Below, piece after piece: positions 1 through 9,955 of a stretch of DNA of 64,000 bases (positions are counted from its first letter, which is position 1; each line of letters begins with the position of its first letter). Both the position numbers and the translations under genes were made by a program. The notes under the pieces were generated by a model, which saw only the letters and a program-made list of their open reading frames with translations, ran no database searches and was not told the origin of the DNA. Location of the stretch: assembly GCF_001650905.1 (NCBI RefSeq), contig NZ_LXYG01000017.1, forward strand, positions 496,001 to 560,000, in the 5' to 3' direction. The stretch comes from Balneola sp. EhC07. Its GTDB lineage: Bacteria > Bacteroidota > Rhodothermia > Balneolales > Balneolaceae.

Positions 1-1357
1 TACCACCTGCGTTATCAGAAACAGGACCGTAAGCATCAACAGCTAGTTGGATTCCTGTGTTTGCAAGCATACCTACAGCAGCAATTGCGATTCCGTAAAG
101 TCCGGCAAAGCTGTAAGCTCCTACAATTGCGATTGCAATAATGATGATAGGAATTGCAGTCGAGATCATTCCAACTCCAAGTCCGGCGATGATGTTAGTT
201 GCAGCACCGGTTACAGATTGCTTAACAATAGAAAGAACTGGTTTTGTACCTGTACCTGTGTAATGCTCAGTCACTAAACCGATCAATAATCCTGCAGCCA
301 ATCCGAAGATTGTAGCCCAGAAAACACCCATGCTTGTGTATTCAATTCCTGAGAATGTCCATGTTTCAGGAAGCATCCATTTAATGATGAAGAAAGAAGC
401 AACCAACATAACAGCAGCTGATAAAAACTCACCCATGTTCAAAGCTCTTTGTGGATCTCCACCATCTTTAACTCTTACAAAGAAGGTTCCCAAAATAGAA
501 GTAAAGATTCCTGTTCCTGCAAGAACCAAAGGAAGCATTACTGCTGAAAGTCCGTCGAAGTTATCGCTCCATCCCGGAATAGTCATGAAAGCAGCACCAA
601 GAACCATAGTACCGATGATTGAACCTACATAAGATTCGAAAAGGTCAGCGCCCATTCCGGCAACGTCACCTACGTTATCACCAACGTTGTCTGCAATAGT
701 TGCAGGGTTTAACGGGTGATCTTCAGGAATACCTGCTTCAACTTTACCTACAAGGTCAGCTCCAACATCAGCAGCTTTGGTATAAATACCGCCACCAACA
801 CGAGCAAAAAGTGCGATTGAAGAAGCTCCGAAAGAGAATCCTGTTACTACGGCCAATACTTTGTTTACTGCACCGGCACCGTCAATACCAAACATTTGAG
901 AGAACACGAAGAATAAAACTGAAAGTCCTAATACTCCAAGTCCTACAACGCCAAGTCCCATTACAGAACCACCTGCAAATGCAACTTCAAGACCTTTTCC
1001 AAGGCTGGTACGAGCAGCGTTTGTTGTTCTTACGTTTGCTTTAGTAGCAACTTTCATTCCGATGAAACCTGCAAGTCCGGAACAGATTGCTCCAACTACG
1101 AAAGAGATGGCAACCATCCAGCTCGAAGTTTCAGGATTAGCACTAAAAGCTAAGATTAAAGCTACTACAAGTACGAAACCTGAAAGCACTTTATATTCTG
1201 CTTTTAAGAAAGCCATTGCACCTTTTGCGATACTTTCTGCGATACGGGCCATTCGGTCAGTACCTACTTCTTGTTTACTTACCCAAGAAGATTTTAATGC
1301 GGTAAATAGAAGTGCAATAACACCCGCTGCCGCTGAGAAATAGATTATGTTTAGCAT
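1..1357 (-). CDS. hppA: Membrane-bound ion-translocating pyrophosphatase, 5' part (gene runs off the left edge)
   Basis: Couples pyrophosphate hydrolysis to H+ or Na+ pumping across the cytoplasmic membrane. I translated 452 codons from ATG at 1357. The protein opens with a membrane helix ([18 protein letters not shown]). It carries the family signatures [19 protein letters not shown], which binds Mg-PPi, and, at the window edge, [12 protein letters not shown]. Families are usually 650-800 residues, so roughly 60% is present. The residue that separates K+-dependent from K+-independent enzymes lies beyond the visible end, so ion and K+ type cannot be called. It starts 31 nt after pth on the same strand and may be read from the prs-rplY-pth unit. 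A GAAAAGAG stretch upstream may serve as ribosome binding site. Confidence 0.95.
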   Translation of the reverse strand, partial: MLNIIYFSAAAGVIALLFTALKSSWVSKQEVGTDRMARIAESIAKGAMAFLKAEYKVLSGFVLVVALILAFSANPETSSWMVAISFVVGAICSGLAGFIGMKVATKANVRTTNAARTSLGKGLEVAFAGGSVMGLGVVGLGVLGLSVLFFVFSQMFGIDGAGAVNKVLAVVTGFSFGASSIALFARVGGGIYTKAADVGADLVGKVEAGIPEDHPLNPATIADNVGDNVGDVAGMGADLFESYVGSIIGTMVLGAAFMTIPGWSDNFDGLSAVMLPLVLAGTGIFTSILGTFFVRVKDGGDPQRALNMGEFLSAAVMLVASFFIIKWMLPETWTFSGIEYTSMGVFWATIFGLAAGLLIGLVTEHYTGTGTKPVLSIVKQSVTGAATNIIAGLGVGMISTAIPIIIIAIAIVGAYSFAGLYGIAIAAVGMLANTGIQLAVDAYGPVSDNAGG

Positions 1358-1388
1358 AATACTCTTTTCGTTAGTTTATGATTGTAAT

Positions 1389-1946
1389 TCAATTGAAATA
1401 ATTCATTGCCCTTTCTATACCCAAATTCACGAAAGCAAGGGCAGCGTCGTGAGCATGTTGTACAGCCTGATTTTTTTCCTCAAGCTCATCTTCATCAAAA
1501 GGAGACAGTACGTAATCGACTTGTCTGCCTCTCGAAAAATTATCACCGATACCAAATCGCAAGCGTGGGAAGTCATTGCTTCCAAGTCGCTCAATAATAT
1601 CAGAAATCCCATTGTGACCGCCCGCACTTCCATTTGGCTTCATTCTGTTTGTGCCAAGTGGAAGATTCAAATCGTCATAAACGATCAGGCAATCTTTTTT
1701 ATCTGTGTTGAACTTAGCTAACGCTTTCTTAACTGCTGTACCACTTCTATTCATAAAAGTAGTTGGTTTAACAAGAACGATGTTGCGTCCTTTGTGTCTT
1801 CCCTCAGCTATTTCAAAAGGTCCGCCACCCAGACCAAATGAAATTGAAAGCGTTTTTGCCAGTTCATCAAGAACATCAAAGCCGATGTTATGACGGGAGC
1901 CATCATATTCGCTACCGATATTTCCTAATCCTACGATTATGGACAT
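1389..1946 (-). CDS. pth: Peptidyl-tRNA hydrolase
   Basis: Releases tRNA from peptidyl-tRNAs that drop off ribosomes; cytosolic. At 185 residues it is the normal length for the bacterial Pth family. The catalytic and substrate-binding positions are all visible: N9 in GLGN, the catalytic H19 in SRHNIGF, N66 in FMNRSG, D91 in YDDLNLPLG and N112 in GGHNGISDI. It follows rplY by 37 nt on the same strand. The ctc/rplY-pth pairing is common in bacteria, and prs-rplY-pth reads as one housekeeping operon here. Confidence 0.97.
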   Translation of the reverse strand: MSIIVGLGNIGSEYDGSRHNIGFDVLDELAKTLSISFGLGGGPFEIAEGRHKGRNIVLVKPTTFMNRSGTAVKKALAKFNTDKKDCLIVYDDLNLPLGTNRMKPNGSAGGHNGISDIIERLGSNDFPRLRFGIGDNFSRGRQVDYVLSPFDEDELEEKNQAVQHAHDAALAFVNLGIERAMNYFN

Positions 1947-1983
1947 GGTGTTGAATTGGGCATTCCCGCCTTAATCACTTTAA

Positions 1984-2676
1984 TTATTCTTCAGTTTTTT
2001 CTTCTTCAGAACCTTCGCCTTCAGCTCCTTCCTCACCTTCAGGAGTTTCGCCTTCAGCACCTTCTTCAGCTTCGTCATCGCCTTCAACATCAGCGGTTAA
2101 GCTATCTAGGAAGTCAGCACCTTTTGGAGGTCTGATCGTAACAATGGTTCTTCCTTCTGCATCAATTGGGGTGATTCCATCAAGGTCTAATTCACCTACG
2201 TGGAAAGATTCTCCAATTTTAAGTGAGCTTACATCGATTACAAACTCAGAAGGAATGAAATCAGGTAGCACTCGGATGCGAACTACTTTCATTGGCTGGA
2301 ACAAACGTCCACCATTTTCAACAACTCCGCGAGCATTACCTGTAACAGTAACAGGAATTCTCAGAGTTACTTTGTGATTATCAGAAAGAACGTAAAAGTC
2401 TACGTGAACAGGTCTGTCAGTAACTGGGTCGAACTCAACTCTTTTAACCAGTGTTTTGTACACGGTGTTATCGAAGGATAATTCAACAAGTTTGGTTTGT
2501 TGTGTTCTTAAAATTCTTTCCAGTTCCAATTCGTCTACAGAAAAGTGAAGGTTTTCTTTCACTTCAGGTCCGTAAAGAACAGCGGGAACTCTTTTTTGAG
2601 CACGAAGTTCACGATTAGCTTTTTTACTAAGCTCACGTTTTTCGGCGTCTATTGTCTTAAATTCAGCTTTTGCCAT
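1984..2676 (-). CDS. rplY: 50S ribosomal protein L25, general stress (Ctc/TL5) type
   Basis: Binds 5S rRNA in the large ribosomal subunit. At 230 residues it is the long two-domain form. An N-terminal L25 domain covers about residues 1-95 (RAQKRVPAVLYGPEV is typical of its start). A C-terminal TL5-type beta domain covers about 100-190 (VDVSSLKIGESFHVGELDL). It ends in a highly acidic tail from about residue 195. Acidic tails of this sort are usual in Bacteroidota Ctc proteins. It lies 23 nt downstream of prs and 37 nt upstream of pth. Confidence 0.96.
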   Translation of the reverse strand: MAKAEFKTIDAEKRELSKKANRELRAQKRVPAVLYGPEVKENLHFSVDELELERILRTQQTKLVELSFDNTVYKTLVKRVEFDPVTDRPVHVDFYVLSDNHKVTLRIPVTVTGNARGVVENGGRLFQPMKVVRIRVLPDFIPSEFVIDVSSLKIGESFHVGELDLDGITPIDAEGRTIVTIRPPKGADFLDSLTADVEGDDEAEEGAEGETPEGEEGAEGEGSEEEKTEE

Positions 2677-2699
2677 TTTTGGATTTACTTACTTGTTCA

Positions 2700-3632
2700 T
2701 TAATTGTCGAAGAGTGCACTTATAGTATCATTAGTATGGATACGCTGAATAGCTTCAGCAAAAATATCCGCAACGCTAAGCACTTTGATCTTATCAGAAG
2801 GCTGGCGAAGGGTTACTGTATCTGTAACTAAAACTTCATCTATAGGTGAATCTTCTATTCGTTGGTATGCCGGTCCCGAAAGTATCGGGTGAGTACAAAT
2901 TGCAGTAATATTTAGCGCGCCTCTTTCTTTCATGGCTGCTGCTGCATTTGTAAGTGTTCCGGCGGTGTCAATTAAGTCATCTACTATCAACACATTCTTT
3001 CCCTCTACATCACCAATAATGTTCATGATCTCGGATTCATTAGCATTTGGACGTCTCTTGTCAATAAAGGCAAGGCTTGTTCCAAGCTTTTTAGAATACG
3101 CTCGTGATGTTTTGAGGCTTCCCACATCCGGGGCAACTACCACCAGATTTTCAATTGGGTTGGATTTAAAATGTTCAATGAAAGCCCTGCTTGCATAAAG
3201 ATGATCAAGCGGGATATCAAAAAATCCTTGAATTTGTGCTGCATGTAAATCCATGGTCAAAATGCGATCTGCACCTGCTTCAACAAGCAGATTTGCCATG
3301 AGTTTAGAACCAATAGATACTCTGGGTTGATCTTTTCGATCCTGGCGGGCATATCCGAAGTAAGGAATTACCGCTGTTACTCGCTTTACCGATGCGCGTT
3401 TTGCCGCATCAAGCATTAACAACAACTCCATGATGTTATCACCGGGTGGGGGAGTTGGTTGAATAATGAAAATATCTTCGCCACGGATGCTTTGCTCGAA
3501 TTTGACATATAATTCACCATCAGAAAATTCCTTGATGGTAACGTCACCGAGTTTTGTTCCGTAGGATTCAGCAATTGCTCTTGCGAGAGCGGGGTTGCTT
3601 CGTCCGGAAAATATTGCGAGAGGAGTATCCAT
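2700..3632 (-). CDS. prs: Ribose-phosphate pyrophosphokinase (PRPP synthetase)
   Basis: Makes PRPP from ribose 5-phosphate and ATP for nucleotide, histidine and NAD synthesis. At 310 residues it has the length of class I enzymes. Seen in the sequence are SGRSNPALA near the start, the catalytic flexible-loop region VIPYFGYARQDRK, H130 in MDLHAAQIQGFFDIP, and the PRPP-binding loop VLIVDDLIDTAGTL. It is the first gene of the apparent prs-rplY-pth unit and lies 78 nt downstream of the tRNA-Gln gene on the same strand. Confidence 0.98.
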   Translation of the reverse strand: MDTPLAIFSGRSNPALARAIAESYGTKLGDVTIKEFSDGELYVKFEQSIRGEDIFIIQPTPPPGDNIMELLLMLDAAKRASVKRVTAVIPYFGYARQDRKDQPRVSIGSKLMANLLVEAGADRILTMDLHAAQIQGFFDIPLDHLYASRAFIEHFKSNPIENLVVVAPDVGSLKTSRAYSKKLGTSLAFIDKRRPNANESEIMNIIGDVEGKNVLIVDDLIDTAGTLTNAAAAMKERGALNITAICTHPILSGPAYQRIEDSPIDEVLVTDTVTLRQPSDKIKVLSVADIFAEAIQRIHTNDTISALFDN

Positions 3633-3710
3633 TTAAACTGCTAGCACTGAAAATTTCAGGATTACATAAAACAATAAGACGGCTCCTGTTGTTATCTTAT
3701 TGAGTGTTTG

Positions 3711-3781
3711 TTGCCCGGGGAGGACTCGAACCCCCACTGACTGGACCAAAACCAGCTGTCCTGCCATTAGACGACCGGGCA
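3711..3781 (-). tRNA. tRNA-Gln (UUG)
   Basis: Read on the minus strand, a 7-bp acceptor stem (TGCCCGG with CCGGGCA) closes a cloverleaf. The anticodon stem GCTGG/CCAGT carries a 7-nt loop TTTTGGT with anticodon TTG. The T arm is GGGGG-TTCGAGT-CCTCC. The discriminator base is A and the 3' CCA is not encoded. The gene is 71 nt long and sits between the DUF2851 gene and prs. Confidence 0.95.
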
Positions 3782-3831
3782 AAAAATGTTGTTTCGACAG
3801 ACCCCAAAGATAGAGATAGATCGAAAAGCAA

Positions 3832-4986
3832 TCAAGATGAAAATGCTTTTTTTAGCACTAAACATTCTGAGCAGTTCTTTGGCTTACAATATTCCCTTAA
3901 CTGATGTATAGATCCAAGCTTTTTTTGATAAAAAGAGGGAGAAATTTTCAGCTGTGCAAACTCAGAAAGCAAAATTTTTGGTATGGGAGCTTTAAATGAA
4001 TTCCATTCTTCTTTAACTGCTGCTGTTATTTTTTCCGAATGATATAACTTTCCAAGAAAGTAAAGTGCGGGAAGAAAAACAGTGGCGTATAAAATTTTTG
4101 GGTGCCCGGCGTTCTGTACCCCAATTTCGGAGCACCACACATTCCAGAGTTTGTAAGAATCGGCGTTCAAAAGATCTTCAAAAGGAGTGGATTTGATAAG
4201 ATGTAGAAAATGCACCGCAGTCTTTATTCTGTGTGCTGGATGGCTGTGTGGTCTTGTACCTTTAAAATTCCAGTTTATCTCAGTGGTACTGAAAGCAATA
4301 TGATCAGCTTTTGATTGTAAAGCATGCAATGTGTCATACTCCGAATTCAGCAAGTTATAAGCCAGAGTTCGCATTTGTTCTCTGTTTCGGCTTATCCCAA
4401 AGCCATCAAACACAGAAACGATTAGAGCATTTTTCCAGGCTGTGCTTTGAGATGTATCAGAAGAGTAGAACGAAATAAAATCATCAACTTTCTTGTTTAA
4501 ATATTCCTGATGAGATCGTGCAATCTGTTCATGAAAAACATCTTCAGAGATAAATGTAAGATTGCCAGTGCAGGGTAGTTTTTTAGAATGATCGAGATTG
4601 GATAAAAAAGCTCCTAAATCTGAATGAATATAAGGAAGAAGGTTAAGAGTGAAGGGAGAACTGCCTGATAATGTAGAAACCGGGCTTGGGTTTTCTTCGG
4701 CTACAACATGAAGAATTACATTATCATAATTTTGGTCTGAATGATGATTGTGCGCTTTCCATCCACTTGATTTGAGATGAAGTTCAACAGAACCATTCCA
4801 TTCAATATTTCCGATCAGTAATTTTGAAGATTTAAAGTCAGGCCCATCTGAATGATTTAAGATTCCCTGATGGATGATTTGAATAGGCTTACCACACTCT
4901 GTTCTTAAACAAGTATTATCAAACAAAAGCTCGTTCCATACCCATTGCAAAATTCGCTCAGAATATGGAAATGAGGCTTCAGGCAT
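3832..4986 (-). CDS. DUF2851 family protein
   Basis: Function unknown. The 384-residue length and the opening (SERILQWVWNELLF, then HSDGPDFKSSKLLIG and WNGSVELHLKSSGW) are characteristic of DUF2851, a family frequent in Bacteroidota. No signal peptide or membrane helix is evident, so it is probably cytosolic. The C-terminus has a cysteine cluster, CKPKNCSEC, that could bind a metal (inference). Its start overlaps the end of the YtxH-domain gene by 8 nt, so the two are probably translationally coupled. Confidence 0.85.
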   Translation of the reverse strand: MPEASFPYSERILQWVWNELLFDNTCLRTECGKPIQIIHQGILNHSDGPDFKSSKLLIGNIEWNGSVELHLKSSGWKAHNHHSDQNYDNVILHVVAEENPSPVSTLSGSSPFTLNLLPYIHSDLGAFLSNLDHSKKLPCTGNLTFISEDVFHEQIARSHQEYLNKKVDDFISFYSSDTSQSTAWKNALIVSVFDGFGISRNREQMRTLAYNLLNSEYDTLHALQSKADHIAFSTTEINWNFKGTRPHSHPAHRIKTAVHFLHLIKSTPFEDLLNADSYKLWNVWCSEIGVQNAGHPKILYATVFLPALYFLGKLYHSEKITAAVKEEWNSFKAPIPKILLSEFAQLKISPSFYQKKLGSIHQLREYCKPKNCSECLVLKKAFSS

Positions 4987-5245
4987 CTTCTTCTAATTCT
5001 TCATCTTCAAAATGCAGTAATTCGGTAGCTTCATAAAGATCCGGTAAATTATCTTTAACACTTCTCTTTATATTTTTTGATACTTCACCAATTTTCTTTT
5101 CACCATCTTCCAGAATTCTATGGCTTTTGTCCTCGATCCATTGGCGGTTTTCCTTCCCTGATTTTGGTGTTAGTAGCAATCCGGCTACAACACCACCTGC
5201 GAAGGCAGCAATTCCGGTAAGTAAAGTTCCTAATCCTCTGCTCAT
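4979..5245 (-). CDS. YtxH domain-containing small membrane protein
   Basis: At 88 residues this has one N-terminal glycine/alanine-rich membrane segment (about residues 5-26), followed at once by LLTPKSGKENR, the signature of the YtxH/gas-vesicle-like family. The rest is charged and probably helical, with an acidic end (HFEDEELEEDA). In other bacteria YtxH proteins are loosely linked to stress and the envelope, but no specific role is shown here. It overlaps the downstream DUF2851 gene by 8 nt. Confidence 0.85.
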   Translation of the reverse strand: MSRGLGTLLTGIAAFAGGVVAGLLLTPKSGKENRQWIEDKSHRILEDGEKKIGEVSKNIKRSVKDNLPDLYEATELLHFEDEELEEDA

Positions 5246-5373
5246 AATTGAACCTCAAATTTTTTGGGTAAAGGTTAACGCTGTAAAGTAATAAATTCTA
5301 GGTTAGAAAATGTTCATAACTTCGCATTCAAGGGCATTTATTTCTTATCTTTTATCAAAATAAATATGTGCAG

Positions 5374-5874
5374 ATGAAACGGCAAATTGTATTAATGGAT
5401 AAAGCCAGAATTGAACGTTCTTTAAAAAGAATGGCAATAGAACTTTGGGAGAGAATAACTCCTGAACAAGAGCTGGTGATCGTAGGATTAAATGAAAGGG
5501 GGTTTGCTACAGCCAAGGTATTGTTTGAATACCTGAAACCATTTCATAATGAATCAGCGATTGATCTGATACAATACGATGTAAAGAATCTGACTCACAA
5601 TAAACCGCTTCCCGAATGTTCTGAAAAGTTTGTTCTTATCATTGACGATGTGATTTTCTCCGGAAAAACTATGTTTGATGCTGTATCAGCAATAATAAGT
5701 GCCGGAGAACCTGAACGGATAGAAGTACTTACTTTGTTAGACAGGGGACACAGAAAGTATCCAATAAAGTCGAACATCACGGGGATGACCGTTCCTACCA
5801 AGATGGGCGAGCATGTTGAAGTTATGCTTTCGAAAGAGAAACCGGAGCAAGTTGTGCTCTTCAAAAATACTTAA
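5374..5874 (+). CDS. PyrR-like phosphoribosyltransferase
   Basis: A type I phosphoribosyltransferase whose PRPP-binding loop reads LIIDDVIFSGKTMFDAVSAI, close to that of PyrR, the pyrimidine-operon attenuator and uracil phosphoribosyltransferase. The C-terminal stretch GMTVPTKMGEHVEVML also follows the PyrR pattern. I chose ATG at 5374 (MKRQIVLMDKARIERSLKRM) because it matches PyrR starts. An in-frame GTG two codons upstream is possible. No pyr genes or attenuator are seen nearby, so the substrate and any RNA-binding role are open. The next gene begins 14 nt downstream. Confidence 0.82.
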   Translation: MKRQIVLMDKARIERSLKRMAIELWERITPEQELVIVGLNERGFATAKVLFEYLKPFHNESAIDLIQYDVKNLTHNKPLPECSEKFVLIIDDVIFSGKTMFDAVSAIISAGEPERIEVLTLLDRGHRKYPIKSNITGMTVPTKMGEHVEVMLSKEKPEQVVLFKNT

Positions 5875-5888
5875 TTATAAATTTTACG

Positions 5889-6761
5889 ATGAAAATTTTT
5901 ACCAAAACGTTACTACTAATCGCAATTACTTTTTTTACGGCAAATTCTTTGCAGGCGCAAACTATTGTTGTACCTGATACTCTTGTTGGGTGGACTCAAA
6001 CCTGGGTTGCAAATCTGAATGGGTCTCAGGCTTCATACAGCAATTGGAGTGAAGGAGGTGTTAATACCGTTAGTGGTGCAGCTTCTACTGTATACACTAA
6101 AATGTATCGAAAAGAACAATACACTTTTGGTTTCCGAACCAATTTAAGATATGGTCAATCAAGAATAGACGGAAGCACAAGAAAATCAGACGATCTGATC
6201 TCTATCCGACTCAGAAATACTTATGATTTACAGGAAGATAGTAAGTTGGCAGGATATGGAGCAATCCAATTCAGAACACAGTTCGCTGATGGGTACAATT
6301 ATGATGCTAAAGTAGCTGGCGGAGATTCATTGATCTCAGGATTTTTTAGTCCGGCTTATCTTACCGAAGGTGCCGGTTTGGAATATAATGCGAGTCCAAG
6401 TTTACAGTTAGAAGCAGGTTTAGCTCTCAAGCAAACGTTTATTTCAGATGGAGATCTGTCTCCTAATTATGGATTACCTGAAGGGGAGACTTTCAGATCA
6501 GAGGGTGGTTTAACAACCGGTATTTCATTTCAAACAACTGTTGCAGAAAACATTCAGTATTCAAGCAACATAGAAACATTTACAAGTTTCACAGATCCGG
6601 TTTCAGAAACCGATGTTTTTTGGAGTAACGAATTAGTTGGACAAATCAACTCTTTAATCAGTGCTTCTTTCCAGTTTGAAATGCGTTATGACGATGATTT
6701 TTCAAGTGAAGTTCAGATCAAACAGGTTCTTTCTGCAGGAATCTCAGTTAACCTGTATTAA
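5889..6761 (+). CDS. DUF3078 domain-containing outer-membrane protein
   Basis: A 290-residue exported protein. The N-terminal signal peptide ends near residue 23 (FFTANSLQAQ). DUF3078 begins with WTQTWVANLNGSQASYSNWS. Alternating beta-strand patterns continue to the C-terminus, which ends in an aromatic residue (SAGISVNLY), as expected for an outer-membrane barrel. DUF3078 is typical of Bacteroidota and has no established function. Its stop codon overlaps the start of the decarboxylase gene (TAATG), so translational coupling is likely. Confidence 0.86.
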   Translation: MKIFTKTLLLIAITFFTANSLQAQTIVVPDTLVGWTQTWVANLNGSQASYSNWSEGGVNTVSGAASTVYTKMYRKEQYTFGFRTNLRYGQSRIDGSTRKSDDLISIRLRNTYDLQEDSKLAGYGAIQFRTQFADGYNYDAKVAGGDSLISGFFSPAYLTEGAGLEYNASPSLQLEAGLALKQTFISDGDLSPNYGLPEGETFRSEGGLTTGISFQTTVAENIQYSSNIETFTSFTDPVSETDVFWSNELVGQINSLISASFQFEMRYDDDFSSEVQIKQVLSAGISVNLY

Positions 6762-8101
6762 TGGATAAGCAGGCAAAACAAGCACTGGATAAAGGGCTTG
6801 AACGCCTGCAGCATTGGAAGCTATCTTTTGGGGCATGGGAACAGGATTCCACGCTTTCTGTTTCTGATGAAAAAGCTGAAGAAGTTTTTTCCAGACTTTC
6901 TCAAAAACTAAAATGTAATTATCCATTTCATCATCCGGTTTATGCAGGCCAAATGCTGAAGCCACCACACCCTGTGGCTTGGGCTGCTTATGCAATGGCG
7001 ATGAGTATAAATCCGAATAACCATGCTCTTGATGGAGGGCCGCCTTCTTCAGAAATGGAAAAAGAAGTAGTTGCTGAACTAGCGAATTTTTTTGGATATG
7101 GAGAAACCTTTCTGGGGCATTTGACGGCAAGCGGTACTATTGCAAATCTGGAAGCTTTATGGATTGCAAGAGAATCTCATCCCGGCAAAAAGATCGCTTT
7201 TTCATCCAATTCACATTACACACATGAAAGAATGTGCGGCGTACTGGCTGTAGATTCTGTTAAGATTCCAATACTGGAGGACAGAAATTTTGATCTGTCT
7301 TCTGTTGATCCGGAGAAGATCGGCACAATTGTAGTAACTCTCGGTACGACAGGCTTGGGAGAAGTTGAACATCTGGAACAGGTTATCCCTTGGGCAAAAA
7401 AACATGGAATTCGAATTCATATAGATGCTGCTTACGGAGGTTTTTTCAGAACATTGAAAGATTCGGATTTAATTGACGGAACCCAATGGAAATTAATGCA
7501 GGAAGCGAACAGTATTGTGATTGATCCTCACAAACATGGATTGCAGCCTTACGGTTGTGGCTCTGTTCTCTTTAAGGATCCGGAAGTTGGTCGGTTTTAC
7601 AAGCATGATTCGCCATATACCTATTTCACTTCGGATGATCTTCATCTTGGAGAGATAAGTTTAGAATGTTCAAGAGCCGGTGCAGCAGCAGTAGCTTTAT
7701 GGGCAACACTGCAATGTTTTCCTTTAAAAGAAAAGGAAGGCTTTGGTCCTGTTATGGCGCAATGCAGAAAAGCGGCATTAAAGGGCTATTCGTTAATGGA
7801 GGATAGCAGAAAACTGGTTCCATATAAAAAACCTGAACTGGATATAGTGGGCTATTTCCCATCTGACTGCAAAACTACTTCTCAGATTTCAGATCTATCC
7901 AAAAAAGTATTTGATGCAGGAATGAAGGACCAATCATTCTATCTTTCATTATTTAAAGTTCCAAGTTCAGAATTCATAAGATTACATCCTGAATATAAAG
8001 CAGATTCAGAAATGGTTACTATTCTAAGAAGTGTATTTATGAAGCCCGAACAAGCAGCTTTTGTAGAAGAATTAGTAAACAGAATAGAATCTCATTTATA
8101 G
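6761..8101 (+). CDS. Pyridoxal-phosphate-dependent decarboxylase (group II)
   Basis: A fold-type I PLP enzyme of the aromatic-L-amino-acid/glutamate decarboxylase group, 446 residues. The Schiff-base lysine is K258 in IDPHKHGLQPYG. The cofactor aspartate is in HIDAAYGGFF, and the ring-stacking histidine is probably in SNSHYTHERM. An N-terminal half-motif, PPSSEMEKEVVAELANFFGYG, is also typical. The substrate cannot be read from sequence; an amino acid such as tyrosine, aspartate or glutamate is expected. The start overlaps the stop of the preceding DUF3078 gene. The gene ends 25 nt before the convergent histidine kinase gene. Confidence 0.88.
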   Translation: MDKQAKQALDKGLERLQHWKLSFGAWEQDSTLSVSDEKAEEVFSRLSQKLKCNYPFHHPVYAGQMLKPPHPVAWAAYAMAMSINPNNHALDGGPPSSEMEKEVVAELANFFGYGETFLGHLTASGTIANLEALWIARESHPGKKIAFSSNSHYTHERMCGVLAVDSVKIPILEDRNFDLSSVDPEKIGTIVVTLGTTGLGEVEHLEQVIPWAKKHGIRIHIDAAYGGFFRTLKDSDLIDGTQWKLMQEANSIVIDPHKHGLQPYGCGSVLFKDPEVGRFYKHDSPYTYFTSDDLHLGEISLECSRAGAAAVALWATLQCFPLKEKEGFGPVMAQCRKAALKGYSLMEDSRKLVPYKKPELDIVGYFPSDCKTTSQISDLSKKVFDAGMKDQSFYLSLFKVPSSEFIRLHPEYKADSEMVTILRSVFMKPEQAAFVEELVNRIESHL

Positions 8102-8126
8102 AGAGTATCGTATTCTATTCTATAGC

Positions 8127-9869
8127 TTAACCCAAATGTTTATAAAGGGTATGAGAAAGCATCTTTATGTTCACAGGTTTGCTTAAGACATCAACCATTC
8201 CTGATTCTCTATACAACACAAAATCATCTTTCATTACATTAGCAGTAACAGCGATGATTTTAAAAGGAAGATCTCCTTTATAAAACTCAATGATTTTTCT
8301 GGAAGCCTGAGAACCATCCAGTTTAGGCATTTGAATATCCATCAGAATAAAATCATATTCATTTTGATCATCCGTTGCAGCTTCAAAGGCTTCTTTCCCA
8401 TCGTTAACGATATCTATATTTTCTATACCAAGATTCTTAAGCATTTTGCTCAAGACCATTTGATTGATAGGAACATCTTCAGCGATAAGAATTTTCAGAT
8501 CGGTTAAGTCTTCATCATGAGTTGAAGATTCAATTTTTTGAGGATTTTTTGGTTTGATGGATAAAGGAAGTTCAAATGTAAAAGTAGATCCTTTTTTAAG
8601 TTGTGATGTGAATGAGATTTCTCCTCCCATCAGCTCGACCAATCTTTTGCTTATGGTAAGCCCCAATCCTGTTCCTTCTATGGTATTGGCTAGTCTTGTC
8701 CTGAAGAATTTTGTAAATAATTTATCCTGATCCTCTTTTGAAATACCTATCCCGGTATCTGAAACAGTAAATTGGACGGTGGCAATGTTCTTTTCTTTAC
8801 TTAATAATTTGGTTTGTACAATTACGGCACCATCATTAGTAAACTTTATTCCGTTGTTTACAAGATTCACCAGTACTTGTCTTATTCTTGTAATATCACC
8901 ATATAAAATTTTTGGTATTAGTTCATCATGTTCATGATGCAAATGAAGAAAAGCTTTTCTGGAATCGATTTTAGGACGGAATATTTCCAAAATATCATTG
9001 ATCTCACTTTCTAGCTGGAATACGTTCTCACTCAATTCAAGATTCTCATCTTCGATGGTGGTAAGATCCAGTACATCACTGATCAAGCTGTGAAGCATAT
9101 TACTACTGTAACTCAGGTTTTTCACCATTTCTACTTGTTCAGGATTTAAATCAGTCTCACCTAATAACTCTGAGATACCAACGATACCATTAAGAGGTGT
9201 TCTCATTTCATGACTAATAGTAGCCAGGAATTGTGATTTAGCTTTGTCAGCAGATTGAGCCTTTATCTTTTCAACTTCAATTTCTTTAATAGCTTTATTT
9301 AGCGATTCCTTATCCCTTACATAAGATTTTTTGAATGTATATAAAGAAAAGCCTAATACCATTATAGCTATAATGGAGGCAATAGAAATGTCTCTTATTC
9401 TATTAATTTCACTTAAGTACGGGAAAGCAGCGTCGGGATTATAATATTCATAAATAGAGAATGAAATAACGATAGCCGCTATAGAGAGAATGAATATAAG
9501 GTATGCTCGGAGTGGAAGAACCAGTAAACCGGCAATAAAAATTAATACAATAAACTGAAGAATTGCTCCTTGAATCCCGCCTCCGGGAAGCCAAGCGAAA
9601 GCCATTAAAACAAAGCTATATCCAAAGTAACTTGCTGAAACGATGGAAAAAGAGACTTTCGCTTTTTGCGCTATATAAATGGAGAGATAGACTACAAAAG
9701 AAGAAAGAAATAGGATTTTATTTATAAGCTGAAACTCTGCTACAAAGCCAAAGACGCTCCAAAAAGAAAAAATCAAAACCGTAAGAAACACCGCTATTTC
9801 AAATAAATGAAATTCGACGCCTTTACTTTTGTCATTTACCGGGAATATGTTCTTTAACTTCATCGCCAT
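8127..9869 (-). CDS. Hybrid sensor histidine kinase/response regulator
   Basis: A 580-residue membrane sensor kinase. About six hydrophobic segments lie between residues 22 and 178, with no recognisable extracytoplasmic ligand domain. A short coiled coil follows, then HisKA with phospho-acceptor H220 (FLATISHEMRTPLNGIVG). The HATPase_c domain has its N box (VLVNLVNNGIKFT), G1 box (DTGIGI) and G2 box (GTGLGLTISK). A C-terminal receiver domain (about 455-580) has ILIAEDV and phospho-acceptor D511 in LMDIQMPKLDG. No HPt domain or separate regulator is adjacent, so the output partner is unknown. An alternative start lies two codons downstream. Confidence 0.93.
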   Translation of the reverse strand: MAMKLKNIFPVNDKSKGVEFHLFEIAVFLTVLIFSFWSVFGFVAEFQLINKILFLSSFVVYLSIYIAQKAKVSFSIVSASYFGYSFVLMAFAWLPGGGIQGAILQFIVLIFIAGLLVLPLRAYLIFILSIAAIVISFSIYEYYNPDAAFPYLSEINRIRDISIASIIAIMVLGFSLYTFKKSYVRDKESLNKAIKEIEVEKIKAQSADKAKSQFLATISHEMRTPLNGIVGISELLGETDLNPEQVEMVKNLSYSSNMLHSLISDVLDLTTIEDENLELSENVFQLESEINDILEIFRPKIDSRKAFLHLHHEHDELIPKILYGDITRIRQVLVNLVNNGIKFTNDGAVIVQTKLLSKEKNIATVQFTVSDTGIGISKEDQDKLFTKFFRTRLANTIEGTGLGLTISKRLVELMGGEISFTSQLKKGSTFTFELPLSIKPKNPQKIESSTHDEDLTDLKILIAEDVPINQMVLSKMLKNLGIENIDIVNDGKEAFEAATDDQNEYDFILMDIQMPKLDGSQASRKIIEFYKGDLPFKIIAVTANVMKDDFVLYRESGMVDVLSKPVNIKMLSHTLYKHLG

Positions 9870-9955
9870 CGTTAGATATTAAATAATATAGCTAAAGAAA
9901 TTATGCTAAACGATTATAGGAGTTAATTTTTAGGCATCTCGAGAAAAACCAATGA

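Noticed and set aside
47-1343. Several plus-strand open frames across the pyrophosphatase gene
   Set aside because: They are antisense to a well-conserved membrane pyrophosphatase and have low-complexity, unlikely compositions.
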